From an uncultured Lachnospiraceae bacterium (GTDB taxonomy: Bacteria > Bacillota > Clostridia > Lachnospirales > Lachnospiraceae): 64,000 bases of DNA. Location: positions 24,778 through 88,777 of the forward strand of contig CAJUNR010000017.1 in the NCBI GenBank assembly GCA_910587765.1, given 5' to 3'. Each line of letters begins with the position of its first letter. Within the stretch, counting starts at the first letter, position 1. The notes under the pieces were generated by a model, which worked only from the letters and a program-made list of their open reading frames with translations, searched no databases and had not been told where the DNA came from. This document shows, piece by piece, positions 1 through 8,771 of the stretch. Position numbers and translations under genes: made by a program.

Positions 1-1044
1 ACCAAGCCCACCCAGGCTTCGGTAAAAGAACTCCAGGGCATGGGAATCCAGCCGGATATCATCGTCTGCCGTACGGAGCTTCCTCTGGAAAAGGGAATCA
101 AGGACAAGATCGCTCTGTTCTGCAACGTACCCAAAAACCATGTCCTCCAGAATCTCGATGTGGAGTATCTGTATGAAGCTCCTCTCGCCATGGAGGAAGA
201 GCATCTCGCACAGGTCGCCTGCGAATGTCTCAAGCTTTCATGCCCGGAGCCGGATCTGACCGACTGGACGGAGATGGTCAACAAACTGCGCCATCCGACG
301 ACGGAAGTGAACATCGCCCTTGTAGGAAAATACATCCAGCTCCACGACGCGTACATCTCCGTCGTGGAAGCTTTAAAACACGGCGGCATTGACAACCATG
401 CGGTTGTGAACATCAAGTGGATCGACTCCGAGCTGGTCACGGAAGAGAATGTGGAAGAACTGCTCGCAGACGTCACCGGCGTCCTCGTACCCGGAGGCTT
501 CGGCGACCGGGGAATCGACGGCAAGATTACTGCCATCCGCTATGCCAGAGAACACCGGATCCCCTTCCTCGGGCTGTGTCTCGGCATGCAGCTTGCCATC
601 GTGGAATACGCCCGCCATGCGGCGGGGCTGGAGGACGCCCACAGCATCGAACTGGATCCCAACACCCCCTATCCGGTCATCGCCCTGATGCCGGATCAGA
701 ACGGCGTAGAGGATATCGGCGGTACGCTCCGGCTGGGTTCCTGCCCCTGCGTGCTGAACAGGGACACGAAAGCATATGCGCTGTATGGAAGCGAACAGAT
801 CGAAGAACGCCACCGCCATCGGTATGAAGTAAACAACGATTACCGCTCCGTACTGGCGGAACACGGCATGACGCTGTCCGGTCTCTCGCCGGACGGACGG
901 ATTGTGGAGATGATCGAGCTGAAAGATCATCCGTTCTTCATCGCCACCCAGGCTCATCCGGAACTGAAATCCAGGCCCAACCGCCCGCACCCACTGTTTA
1001 AAGGATTTGTGGAAGCTGCGCTGAAGGCACAGGCTCCGGAATAG
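1..1044 (+). CDS. pyrG: CTP synthase, 3' part (5' end outside window)
   Basis: The gene is open from the first base and encodes the last 347 residues of CTP synthase, which makes CTP from UTP, ATP and glutamine-derived ammonia. Full-length enzymes are about 535 residues, so roughly the first 190 are missing here. The first residues (TKPTQ...GIQPDIIVCR) belong to the end of the amidoligase domain. The C-terminal half is a class I glutamine amidotransferase: PGGFGDRG forms the oxyanion region, GLCLGMQ holds the catalytic Cys, and AHPE supplies the His and Glu of the triad. All key residues are present. A hairpin terminator follows 20 bases after the stop. The identification is secure. Confidence 0.97.
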   Translation, partial: TKPTQASVKELQGMGIQPDIIVCRTELPLEKGIKDKIALFCNVPKNHVLQNLDVEYLYEAPLAMEEEHLAQVACECLKLSCPEPDLTDWTEMVNKLRHPTTEVNIALVGKYIQLHDAYISVVEALKHGGIDNHAVVNIKWIDSELVTEENVEELLADVTGVLVPGGFGDRGIDGKITAIRYAREHRIPFLGLCLGMQLAIVEYARHAAGLEDAHSIELDPNTPYPVIALMPDQNGVEDIGGTLRLGSCPCVLNRDTKAYALYGSEQIEERHRHRYEVNNDYRSVLAEHGMTLSGLSPDGRIVEMIELKDHPFFIATQAHPELKSRPNRPHPLFKGFVEAALKAQAPE

Positions 1045-1063
1045 ATGGAACAGGTTCTGCAGG

Positions 1064-1099
1064 ACAGGGCTGTCGGGAAATTCCCGGCAGCCCTGTTTT
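1064..1099. terminator. Bidirectional rho-independent terminator between pyrG and alaX-like gene
   Basis: A 14-bp stem (1064-1077 with 1083-1096, one G-T wobble) with a 5-base loop is followed by TTTTC on the plus strand. It sits between two convergent genes, so it should end pyrG transcription, and it may also serve the minus-strand operon. Confidence 0.85.
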
Positions 1100-1120
1100 C
1101 TATAACCCTGAATTTCTGTT

Positions 1121-2326
1121 CTATGCTTCCATAACCGTCCTGCGGATTTCCGCCTCGGTTCCATGCAGGGAGCCCTGCACCATCTCCGGCTTCCCTCCTC
1201 CTTTTCCCTGAAACTTTTCGTTCAGCGTTTTGGAAAACGCGCGCAGATCAACAGTTCTGCTCCCAAGGATATAGTGATACCCGGTCTCCTCCGTGCCGAT
1301 AAAAGCGCCGCAGATTCCTTCGCACCGTTCCACCGCGCTGTTGATAAAGTTCCGTGCCGCAATGCTGTCCAGTTCCTCCTCGAAGATACAGACGCCGCGT
1401 GTCTCTGCCGTCAGCTCCGCCAGCTTCTGCTGCAGATACCTCTCCTGCATGCGGTTCAGTTGTTCCCTCAGGCGGTTCTGCTGCTCCTTCAGACGAAGCA
1501 CCGCGTCTTCAATCTTCTCCGGTTTTGCGGAGAGCGCAACCGATACCGCCGTCACGCTCTGCTGTTTCTTCTGATAATCCGCCAGCGCGCGGGAACCGCA
1601 CAGTATCGTCATCCTGCACCCTCCACGGTGTTTTTCGCAGCCGGTGATCCGGATCAGTCCGATCTCCCCGGACCGTTCCACATGGGGCGCGCAGCAGGCG
1701 CAGATATCATACCCCGGTATGGATACAATGCGGACCTGTCCTTCGATCTCGATCTTGCTCCGATAGTTCACGGCTTTCAACTGCTCCTTTGTCGGATACA
1801 GCACCTGTATGGGTACGTTCTCAAACACACCCCGGTTGGCCCGAAGCTCGAGATCTCGCACCTGCTCCTCCGTCAGTTCCCCGTCAAAATCCAGCGTCGT
1901 GATCTCCGCACCCAGATGAAACCCTACGTTGTCGTATCCGTACAGATTGTGCACAAGCCCCGATAAGATATGTTCTCCCGAATGCTGCTGCATGCGGTCA
2001 AAGCGCACGTCAAAATTCAGCCTGCCCTTCACTGTGCGCCCCGGTTCCAGCGGCTCTTTTGTCTCATGCACGATCAGGCCGTCCTTTTCGTGCGTATCAA
2101 AGACCTCGACGTCATCGAGCCGGCCGACGTCTCCGAACTGTCCTCCGCCCTCCGGGAAGAATGCGGTCCGGTCCAGTACGATCCGGTAGCCTGTTTTTTC
2201 TCCTTCAGCCGTCCGTTTCTCCTCGCAGGACAACACCGTGGCTTCAAATTCCTTCCTATGGCTGTCTTTGTAATATAGCTTCTCCGTCTCCCGTTCGTGG
2301 GCAATCATCTGTTTTTCTTCCATCAT
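1121..2326 (-). CDS. AlaX-type alanyl-tRNA editing protein with DHHA1 domain
   Basis: This 401-residue protein resembles the editing half of alanyl-tRNA synthetase without its aminoacylation domain. Such long AlaX proteins hydrolyse mischarged tRNA-Ala in trans (family knowledge). The zinc site is visible as HSGEH (His115, His119) and a later CxxxH in CACCAPH. The N-terminal beta-barrel motif FFPEGGGQ is present. A coiled-coil stretch lies around residues 255-300, and a C-terminal DHHA1-like domain ends with GKGGGKPEMVQG. Its start overlaps the stop of the upstream methyltransferase (ATGA), so the two are probably translationally coupled. It is the last gene of the minus-strand operon that begins with the TPR/J-like gene. 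A start at the second ATG (2323) is equally possible. Confidence 0.88.
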   Translation of the reverse strand: MMEEKQMIAHERETEKLYYKDSHRKEFEATVLSCEEKRTAEGEKTGYRIVLDRTAFFPEGGGQFGDVGRLDDVEVFDTHEKDGLIVHETKEPLEPGRTVKGRLNFDVRFDRMQQHSGEHILSGLVHNLYGYDNVGFHLGAEITTLDFDGELTEEQVRDLELRANRGVFENVPIQVLYPTKEQLKAVNYRSKIEIEGQVRIVSIPGYDICACCAPHVERSGEIGLIRITGCEKHRGGCRMTILCGSRALADYQKKQQSVTAVSVALSAKPEKIEDAVLRLKEQQNRLREQLNRMQERYLQQKLAELTAETRGVCIFEEELDSIAARNFINSAVERCEGICGAFIGTEETGYHYILGSRTVDLRAFSKTLNEKFQGKGGGKPEMVQGSLHGTEAEIRRTVMEA

Positions 2327-3501
2327 TCGTCTCCTGCAAATAATAATTCATCCAGCGTCGGCCGGAATCCGAACGCTTTCTTCAATTCCTCCACCTCCCG
2401 CCTGGCTTCCTGCTTCACCGAGGCCGGAAGCGCCGTCCGCACCGCCCGGATGAGGATGTTCTTCGGCGTGTGGGACAGATCCACAAACTCCAGAAGCTGC
2501 GTCCTGTACCCGCAGGCGGTCAGCAGATTCCCCCGGACGGCGTCGGTCATCAGCGCCGCCGTCCGTTCCTGTACGATTCCGTAGCGGGTCAGAATGGACA
2601 GTTCTTCACTTTTCATCTGCCGGTTCAGCTCGTGCTGACAGCAGGGTACCGAGAAGATCAGCCCTGCCTTCCAGCGGACCGCGTTGTAGAGCGCATAGTC
2701 AGTGGCCGTATCGCAGGCGTGCAGAGAGACGACCATGTCCACCGGATGCGGACAGTCGTAGCCGTTGATATCTCCCAGTTCAAAATGCAGACCCTCGTAG
2801 CCGTATTTTTCGGCGGCGCGGTTACAGTTCCCGATCACCTCTTTTTTCAGGTCCAGCCCCGTCATCCGCACTTCCATTCCTTTCAGCTCCGTCAGATAAT
2901 AGTAGAGAATAAAGGTCAGATAGGATTTCCCGCAGCCGAAATCAATCACCGTCAACGGACGGTCCGTGGGCAGACTGTCAACCGCGTCGTCCACCAGCTC
3001 CACGAACCGGTTGATCTGCCGGTATTTGTCATACATCGACCGGACCACCCTGCCTTCGGCGGTAAAGATACCCATATCCACCAGCGGCGGTATCACCGTC
3101 CCTTCCTCCAGAAGAGAATTTTTCTTCCGGTTATGGCTGCTCTTTTCCCTGGGCGCCTGCGCCGTGCGCTTCTTCTGCAGAACGGCCCTGCCGCCTTTGG
3201 AAACGCGGACGGCGTATTCCCATTCTCCGTCCCAGGCGTTGCACTGGCGAAAATCGGAGGACAGGGCTTCCAGTACAAAGGCCCTCGCCCCGTCTTCCGT
3301 CAGATTCTCATGAAACACCTGTTTTTCGGTATACTTTTCCGCCTGCCAGCCGGTTTCCAGCCGGTTGAGAACGATCTTCCGGTACTGCCGCTGCGCTTCC
3401 CTGAACGCATTTTTCCTCGCACTGCTCAGTATCACCTTATAAGGACGCGCCTCCCAGAGCGCCTCCGTCTTCTGCCGCAGCTCCTGCTGTGTTCCTTCCA
3501 T
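2323..3501 (-). CDS. Class I SAM-dependent methyltransferase
   Basis: The 392-residue protein has an N-terminal region of about 170 residues that I do not recognise, followed by a Rossmann-fold methyltransferase domain. Motif I reads VIDFGCGKSYLT, and the following GLDLKKE holds the acidic residue expected to bind the SAM ribose. SLHACDTATDYAL resembles motif IV, and VPCCQHELN lies downstream. The CCQHE signature is typical of a widespread Bacillota family of unassigned methyltransferases, possibly acting on RNA, which is inference. It lies 7 bp downstream of the Hsp70 gene and overlaps the AlaX gene by 4 bp, so the operon joins a chaperone pair to two proteins linked to RNA or translation quality. 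Confidence 0.8.
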   Translation of the reverse strand: MEGTQQELRQKTEALWEARPYKVILSSARKNAFREAQRQYRKIVLNRLETGWQAEKYTEKQVFHENLTEDGARAFVLEALSSDFRQCNAWDGEWEYAVRVSKGGRAVLQKKRTAQAPREKSSHNRKKNSLLEEGTVIPPLVDMGIFTAEGRVVRSMYDKYRQINRFVELVDDAVDSLPTDRPLTVIDFGCGKSYLTFILYYYLTELKGMEVRMTGLDLKKEVIGNCNRAAEKYGYEGLHFELGDINGYDCPHPVDMVVSLHACDTATDYALYNAVRWKAGLIFSVPCCQHELNRQMKSEELSILTRYGIVQERTAALMTDAVRGNLLTACGYRTQLLEFVDLSHTPKNILIRAVRTALPASVKQEARREVEELKKAFGFRPTLDELLFAGDE

Positions 3502-3508
3502 ATAGAAA

Positions 3509-5203
3509 CTACTCCCACTCGTCGAGCTTCTCCAGAAATTCGATCAGCTCCTGTTTGGTCTGCGCAATCTGTTCCTGATCATAGGAATTGAGCGCGCGTT
3601 CAAATTTCCGGAGCACCTGCTCTACCTGCGTCCGTTTGTAGCCCAGACTTTCTTCGTAAATCCGTTCTCCGCGGAGCAGCAGGAATTTATTCTCCTCCTT
3701 GTCCCGCGGATGAATTTTCAGATAGGACAGCGTCTCCAGCCGCTCTTCGATCTCCTCCTCGCTCATATCCAGATCCCGGTCCTTGAATACCTGCCGGGTT
3801 TTCTTTCCGCTGGAGATCACCTTGACCTCCACTTCCAGAATGGAATTGATATCGTAAGTATAGGTCACATCCACCGCTTCCTCCCCCGCCTTGTTGGCCG
3901 GAACGTCAATCATCAGCTCGCCGAGCGACAGATTATTGACGGCGAAACGGCTCTCACCCTGGAGAATATGAATCCGAATTTTCGTCTGATTGTCCCGGAC
4001 CGTATAAAGCCGTTCAGTCCGGCTGGCAGGGATGACGGTATTTCGTTCAATGATCGGCAGGAAGACGCCGTTCTCAAACTGATGTTCTGCATACTCTCTG
4101 ACCACCTCCGTCCCCAGCGTAAACGGACAGACATCGGTCAGAATCACCTCCCGGATCCCTTCCTTACGTTCCTTCATGGCCGCCTGAATCGCGGCGCCCA
4201 GCGCTACCGTCTCGTCCGGGTTGAGATTGGTATCCGGAATCATGTGGAACAGCTTTCCGGCAAATTTGCGCACAACCGGAGATTTTGTCGCTCCGCCCAC
4301 CAGTACGACCTTGTCAATATCCGACAGACGGATGTGCGCATCCTTGAGGCTCCTTTTCACCGGCTGGCGGATCCGCTCCAGCAGCTCCCCGCACGCCTCC
4401 TCATACTCGGTCAGCTCCACCGGCATGCTGTATTCTTCTTCGCCGATGCGGCAGGTCATAACGGAAGTGCGGGCGCTCCCGAAGCCGACCTTACACAGTT
4501 CCGCCTGTTTGCGGATATGTTTGCTCGCCTTCTCGCTCAGGGTAAAGCGGTTGATCTGGGGATATTTCTCATAGAACATCTTCTCCAGCACCGCCGTAAA
4601 ATCTTCTCCTCCGAGGAAGTTGTCCCCCGCCACCGCGTGAACCTCCAGAATCGTATCGTACAGCTCCAGAATCGACACGTCGAAGGTCCCGCCTCCCAGA
4701 TCGAAGACGAGGAAACGCGCCTGGTCCCTCTGCTGCCACAGGCCGTAGGCGATGGCCGCCGCCGTCGGTTCGCTGATGATGCGCTCCACCTTCAATCCCG
4801 CCAGCTCTCCGGCGCGCTTCGTGGCACGCCTTCTGGCATCGTTGAAATAGGCCGGCACGCTGATCACCGCCTCCGTCACCGTCTCCCCCAGATACACCTC
4901 CGCATCCTCTTTCAGAAAGCGGAGCACAAAAGACGACAGTTCCTCCGCCGTGAACTCTTTGTCTCTCAGGACGAATTTCTTATTACTCCCCATGCTCCGT
5001 TTAAACAGGGAAGCGCCGCTGCCCGGATGCAGCAGCATCTGTTCCGCCGCAGATTCTCCCACATAGACCTGGCCCTCTTCGTCAATGCTCACCACCGACG
5101 GCGTCATGGGTTTTCCAAGACGATTCGGTATTATCTTCGGGCCTTCTTCCGTATAATATGCCACGAGGCTGTTCGTGGTCCCAAGATCAATTCCTACGAT
5201 CAT
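3509..5203 (-). CDS. HscC-like Hsp70 family chaperone
   Basis: This is a 564-residue Hsp70 homologue. The nucleotide-binding domain is complete: phosphate 1 motif GIDLGTTNS at residues 4-12, phosphate 2 motif VFDLGGGTFDVS near residue 170, and adenosine motif LVGGATKSP near 310. A beta-sandwich substrate domain follows (SVCPFTLG-like DVCPFTLGTE near 370). The C-terminal tail is short and coiled-coil-like. At about 560 residues it is shorter than DnaK (about 610-640) and matches HscC-type chaperones, which have a reduced lid. It follows the TPR/J-like gene by 4 bp, and no grpE or dnaJ is adjacent. It may be a dedicated partner of that protein (inference). Confidence 0.9.
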   Translation of the reverse strand: MIVGIDLGTTNSLVAYYTEEGPKIIPNRLGKPMTPSVVSIDEEGQVYVGESAAEQMLLHPGSGASLFKRSMGSNKKFVLRDKEFTAEELSSFVLRFLKEDAEVYLGETVTEAVISVPAYFNDARRRATKRAGELAGLKVERIISEPTAAAIAYGLWQQRDQARFLVFDLGGGTFDVSILELYDTILEVHAVAGDNFLGGEDFTAVLEKMFYEKYPQINRFTLSEKASKHIRKQAELCKVGFGSARTSVMTCRIGEEEYSMPVELTEYEEACGELLERIRQPVKRSLKDAHIRLSDIDKVVLVGGATKSPVVRKFAGKLFHMIPDTNLNPDETVALGAAIQAAMKERKEGIREVILTDVCPFTLGTEVVREYAEHQFENGVFLPIIERNTVIPASRTERLYTVRDNQTKIRIHILQGESRFAVNNLSLGELMIDVPANKAGEEAVDVTYTYDINSILEVEVKVISSGKKTRQVFKDRDLDMSEEEIEERLETLSYLKIHPRDKEENKFLLLRGERIYEESLGYKRTQVEQVLRKFERALNSYDQEQIAQTKQELIEFLEKLDEWE

Positions 5204-5207
5204 CTGT

Positions 5208-8200
5208 TTACTTTATCTCCTTACGAAGTTTTTTCACCATTTCCTTGAGTTCCAGATCCACCGGGCAGAGCTCCAGCGCTTTTTCGTACTGTTCCAGTGC
5301 ATCCCTTTTCCGTCCTTCCCCCAGACACAGGTAATAAAGTCCCAGGTTCCGGTATTTCTCGTAGCACTCCGCGTTCCTGCAGTGTTCGCACCGATAGCCG
5401 GCGTCCATCAGCCGAAACATATCGTACGCCTTTCCCATCTCTCCCATATACAGCCGGCACTCTCCGATTCTGGACAGGTGCAGCGGACGTTTGGCGGGAT
5501 AGGCCAGATACGCCTCCTCAAAACAGGCTTCTTCCAGATACAGGTCATACGCCTTCTTCGCGCACTGCGCGGCCTTTTTGTAATGCTTCAACAGATAGTG
5601 CAGTCTGGCCTGAAAACGCGCATTGGACGCCCGGGAAATCCGGGAGGCGTTCCAGCCTTTATTCGCGTATCCCTTCTCCGCTTTCTCCAGAATCCGCAGC
5701 GCGCCCGCATAGTCGAAATACTGGTTCATCAGCCGCTCCGCGTAATCCGTATGCCGCAGATACGCGTCCTCCTTGATGTCCGCGGACTGTACGGCCTTTT
5801 TATAGAAGGCTTTGGCCCTCCGAAGCTGCCCCTGGGCGAACCAGACGTCCCCGATCTTCAGCAGGTACTCTTTATCGTTCCACCTGGCACCGGCAGTCTC
5901 ATAGGACTCGATGGCGTGCGCATAATCTCCCTGATAAAAATACAGGTCGCCGATTTCCTCGTAGAAGATCGTGCGGTCGGGAAACCATTCCAGATCTTTC
6001 TGATAGCATACGATCGCCCGCGCATAATCGCCCAGAATCTCGTAGCAGTCCGCCATATTGCTGTAGGGCAGAACCCTTCTGTCCTCCTGCCGGTTCAGCA
6101 CCTCCAGGGACTTTTCGTACATCTCGATGCTCTTTCGATACTCTCCCATATGCTTGTAGCTGTAACCGATGTTGTTATAGGCGGCCCAGTCCTCGGGCTG
6201 ATACGTCAGCGCTTTCTCAAAATCGCTGATGGCCTTCTGAAGATGCATGGCCGCCCGGTGCATCAGTCCCCGGTGCACCAGAATATAACAGTTTTCCTGC
6301 TGCTCCACCTGACGATCCATGCAACGGACCGCTTTCTTATATTCTCGCGGATCAAAGTTTCTCTTATACCGATCCATATAAATATCTGCGATTTTCTCAT
6401 TTACATCCCGGTAGGAGTCATTGATTTCCGCCGCTTTCAGGAAATTCTCAAGGGCTTCGTTCTCGTGTCCCAGCCCCTCGTGACAGCATCCGAGCCCGTA
6501 ATAATAGCCTGCCGTCTCATCATAGTCCGGCTTGGCAATCCGGTAAGCGCCGAGCGCGCCTTCAAAGTCTTCCTTGCCGCGGAGCACTTCGGCTTTGACC
6601 ATAAAGTACTGGCATTTGGAAGGATTCTGCCGGATGGCCTCCGCCAGATGAAAGAGCGCCGGGTCATACCGGTCGTCGTCCCATTCCAGAAGCGCAAGTT
6701 CAAATTCAATCTCCGACAGATCTTCCAGATCGGTATCCTCCGGATTGACGGAAGCCTTGAGCTCCTTCAGCATCCGCATGGGCTCCTTCCGCTGCTCTTC
6801 GCTCTCCGACAGATAGCGGAGCGTTCTCGCGTGACAGAGTTTCATCTCGTCGCTGAACTCCACCTCATTCGCGATCGCCCGCTCCATGACCTGCTTCGCG
6901 TCCTCGTACTGGTCATAGATGAGAAAGACTCTCGCCGCCAGCAGATACGGCTTGTAGTACACTTTGTAAATATCCACCGCCCGATGGTAATCATCCACCA
7001 CTCCCTGTCCGTTGCGCATGTCAAAAAACGCCTGCTGCCGAAACAGATAGGCCGGATAATATCCCGCGTCGATCTCCAGAATCTGATCGCACTTGTCGAC
7101 GGTTTTCTCGTATGCCTCCATGGACAGATAGGCTTCCGCGAGATTGCACATCGCACCCAGGTGGTCATAGTGGTCCGTATTCTCCTTCTCGGCTTTGACC
7201 AGAGTCTCAACCGCTTCTTCATAGTTTCCGATCTTGGTCAGACAGATTCCCAGGAGCAGACAGGCCGTTCCTTTTCTGCGCAGCCGCTTCTTCGCTTCCT
7301 CGCTTCCGTCGTCCGTCGTGGCCTCGATCATCGACAACCATTCCCGCAGCTCCGGAACCGCTTCCTCATTGCGTCCCAGCGCCGCCAGCACTCTCCCCTT
7401 CAGATTGTGATAGCTGTAATAGATCTCCTCTCCCGGCACAATGCGGTCGAGAATGCGGATGGCCTCTTCCGCGTTCTTATTCTGATACTCGCACCACGCC
7501 ATCTCCACACGGAGCGCATCCTTCTCTTTCTCATCCTCCGACTCCGACACCTGCCTTGCGTATTTCCCAAGCAGCAGCCGGTTGGCCTGTTCTATGTATT
7601 CGTCCGCGCGCTGGCCGGAACCGTCTTCCTCCCACAAATCCAGCGCCAGCTCTTTCGCCCGCTCCGCGGTCTCCTCGCTCTCCAGATAATACTTGATGAT
7701 TCCGATCCGGGAATTGAACGCCCCCTCGGACTGCTGCCACCAGGCAAACGCGGTTTCCTTCTCCCCCGCGTCCCATTTCACGTCCGCGGCCCGGGAGACG
7801 AGATATCCGTCCTGCGGATAATCCCTCACCAGCTCCTCCGCCTTCTGCAGCGCCTCTTCCATCCTGCCGTCCACCTGCAGCAGCTTCATGCGCTCCGCTT
7901 CCTCCCACGGATACCAGACTCCGTACGCGGGCAGCTCCGAGAGCCGCTGCGCCGCCTTCTCGTACTCCTTCTGGTCGCACAGGCTGCGCACATCCATGTA
8001 GCCCTGAATGTAGCCGTCCACATTCACGTCCTCCATACGGACGGCGTCCGTCCGCAGCTTCATCCGCGAAAAGTCCACGAAGTAGTCATATTCCATATAG
8101 TGCTTCGCATAATCCAGAAAATCCGCCGGATAGCGCTCTTTGAGCGTATCGTAGTCCTCCGCAAACTGCAGCTCCCGGTTCAGGCACTGCCAGACTTCCT

Positions 8201-8579
8201 TCGGCAGATAAAAATGAGACAAAAGCCAGGCCAGCAGCGCCTCCCTGGCGTCCAGAGACGTATCCAGCCCCTGACAGATCTCGTCCTTCAGAAGCTTCTC
8301 CCAGCAGCCGACGTCCCCTCTCCTGCGGAAGTCCTTGTACACCTTCTCAAACCGGTCCAGCCAGAGATCAATCTCCGTTTTCTCCTCTTCCTCGTCTTCC
8401 TCCTGCGCCTCCCGCAGAAGCGCGAGCGCCCCCTCGTACGCTTCCCGCAGTTTCCGGAAGCCCTCCGGATCGTCCTCCGGATTCGTAAGCCTGAGTTTTT
8501 TCATATATGCGGACCGGACTTCCCGTTCGTCCGTCAGTTCCCCCAGTTCCAGTGTATGCAGGATCAGTTCCTTTTCCAT
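5208..8579 (-). CDS. Large TPR-repeat protein with degenerate N-terminal J-like domain
   Basis: This 1123-residue cytoplasmic protein begins with a short J-like domain (residues 1-55). Its helix II/III pattern is AYMKKL...GFRKLREAYEGAL, but the HPD tripeptide of true J-proteins is replaced by NPE in LTNPEDDPEGF. An acidic linker and many tetratricopeptide helices follow. The TPRs are clearest from residue 350 to the end, with consensus-like units such as AAYNNIGYSYKHMGEY. I chose the ATG at 8579 because AAGGGGTG lies 10-17 bases upstream and the J-like fold starts there; a longer TTG-initiated frame has no support. It is the first gene of an operon with the Hsp70 gene. It is probably a co-chaperone or scaffold, which is inference. 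Confidence 0.82.
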   Translation of the reverse strand: MEKELILHTLELGELTDEREVRSAYMKKLRLTNPEDDPEGFRKLREAYEGALALLREAQEEDEEEEKTEIDLWLDRFEKVYKDFRRRGDVGCWEKLLKDEICQGLDTSLDAREALLAWLLSHFYLPKEVWQCLNRELQFAEDYDTLKERYPADFLDYAKHYMEYDYFVDFSRMKLRTDAVRMEDVNVDGYIQGYMDVRSLCDQKEYEKAAQRLSELPAYGVWYPWEEAERMKLLQVDGRMEEALQKAEELVRDYPQDGYLVSRAADVKWDAGEKETAFAWWQQSEGAFNSRIGIIKYYLESEETAERAKELALDLWEEDGSGQRADEYIEQANRLLLGKYARQVSESEDEKEKDALRVEMAWCEYQNKNAEEAIRILDRIVPGEEIYYSYHNLKGRVLAALGRNEEAVPELREWLSMIEATTDDGSEEAKKRLRRKGTACLLLGICLTKIGNYEEAVETLVKAEKENTDHYDHLGAMCNLAEAYLSMEAYEKTVDKCDQILEIDAGYYPAYLFRQQAFFDMRNGQGVVDDYHRAVDIYKVYYKPYLLAARVFLIYDQYEDAKQVMERAIANEVEFSDEMKLCHARTLRYLSESEEQRKEPMRMLKELKASVNPEDTDLEDLSEIEFELALLEWDDDRYDPALFHLAEAIRQNPSKCQYFMVKAEVLRGKEDFEGALGAYRIAKPDYDETAGYYYGLGCCHEGLGHENEALENFLKAAEINDSYRDVNEKIADIYMDRYKRNFDPREYKKAVRCMDRQVEQQENCYILVHRGLMHRAAMHLQKAISDFEKALTYQPEDWAAYNNIGYSYKHMGEYRKSIEMYEKSLEVLNRQEDRRVLPYSNMADCYEILGDYARAIVCYQKDLEWFPDRTIFYEEIGDLYFYQGDYAHAIESYETAGARWNDKEYLLKIGDVWFAQGQLRRAKAFYKKAVQSADIKEDAYLRHTDYAERLMNQYFDYAGALRILEKAEKGYANKGWNASRISRASNARFQARLHYLLKHYKKAAQCAKKAYDLYLEEACFEEAYLAYPAKRPLHLSRIGECRLYMGEMGKAYDMFRLMDAGYRCEHCRNAECYEKYRNLGLYYLCLGEGRKRDALEQYEKALELCPVDLELKEMVKKLRKEIK

Positions 8580-8632
8580 CGTAAGTTTCACCCCTTCTGC
8601 CTCATAATCCAATATCCATACCCATGATAGAC

Positions 8633-8638
8633 AGTATA
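8633..8638 (-). promoter_or_regulatory. Extended -10 promoter of the TPR/Hsp70 operon
   Basis: On the minus strand TATACT is preceded by TGT, giving an extended -10 element 53 bases upstream of the chosen start. No good -35 hexamer lies at 16-18 bases. Confidence 0.55.
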
Positions 8639-8674
8639 ACACTTTTTCCGGGAATTGAGTAGACTCAAGCAGAA

Positions 8675-8725
8675 AAAATGACGCCTGCCACAAACTGCAT
8701 CCGCATTCCTGTCAGGCGTCATTTT
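8675..8725. terminator. Bidirectional hairpin terminator after putP
   Basis: A perfect 13-bp stem (8675-8687 with 8713-8725) has arms ending in AAAA and TTTT and a 25-base loop. It lies 46 bases after the putP stop, upstream of the TPR operon promoter, so it separates the two minus-strand units. Confidence 0.8.
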
Positions 8726-8771
8726 ATTTTTCCGCTTTTTTCCGCTGTTTTTCAGTTATTTCATAACCAAA

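Noticed and set aside
373..1164. Long open frame on the minus strand across pyrG
   Set aside because: It is antisense to an unmistakable CTP synthase with all motifs; high third-position GC keeps the reverse frame open.
5175..8627. A 1150-codon plus-strand frame opposite the TPR gene
   Set aside because: It mirrors the TPR/J-like gene and shows no domain, only Leu/Arg/His-rich sequence typical of antisense translation. The TPR side has a ribosome binding site, promoter and repeats.
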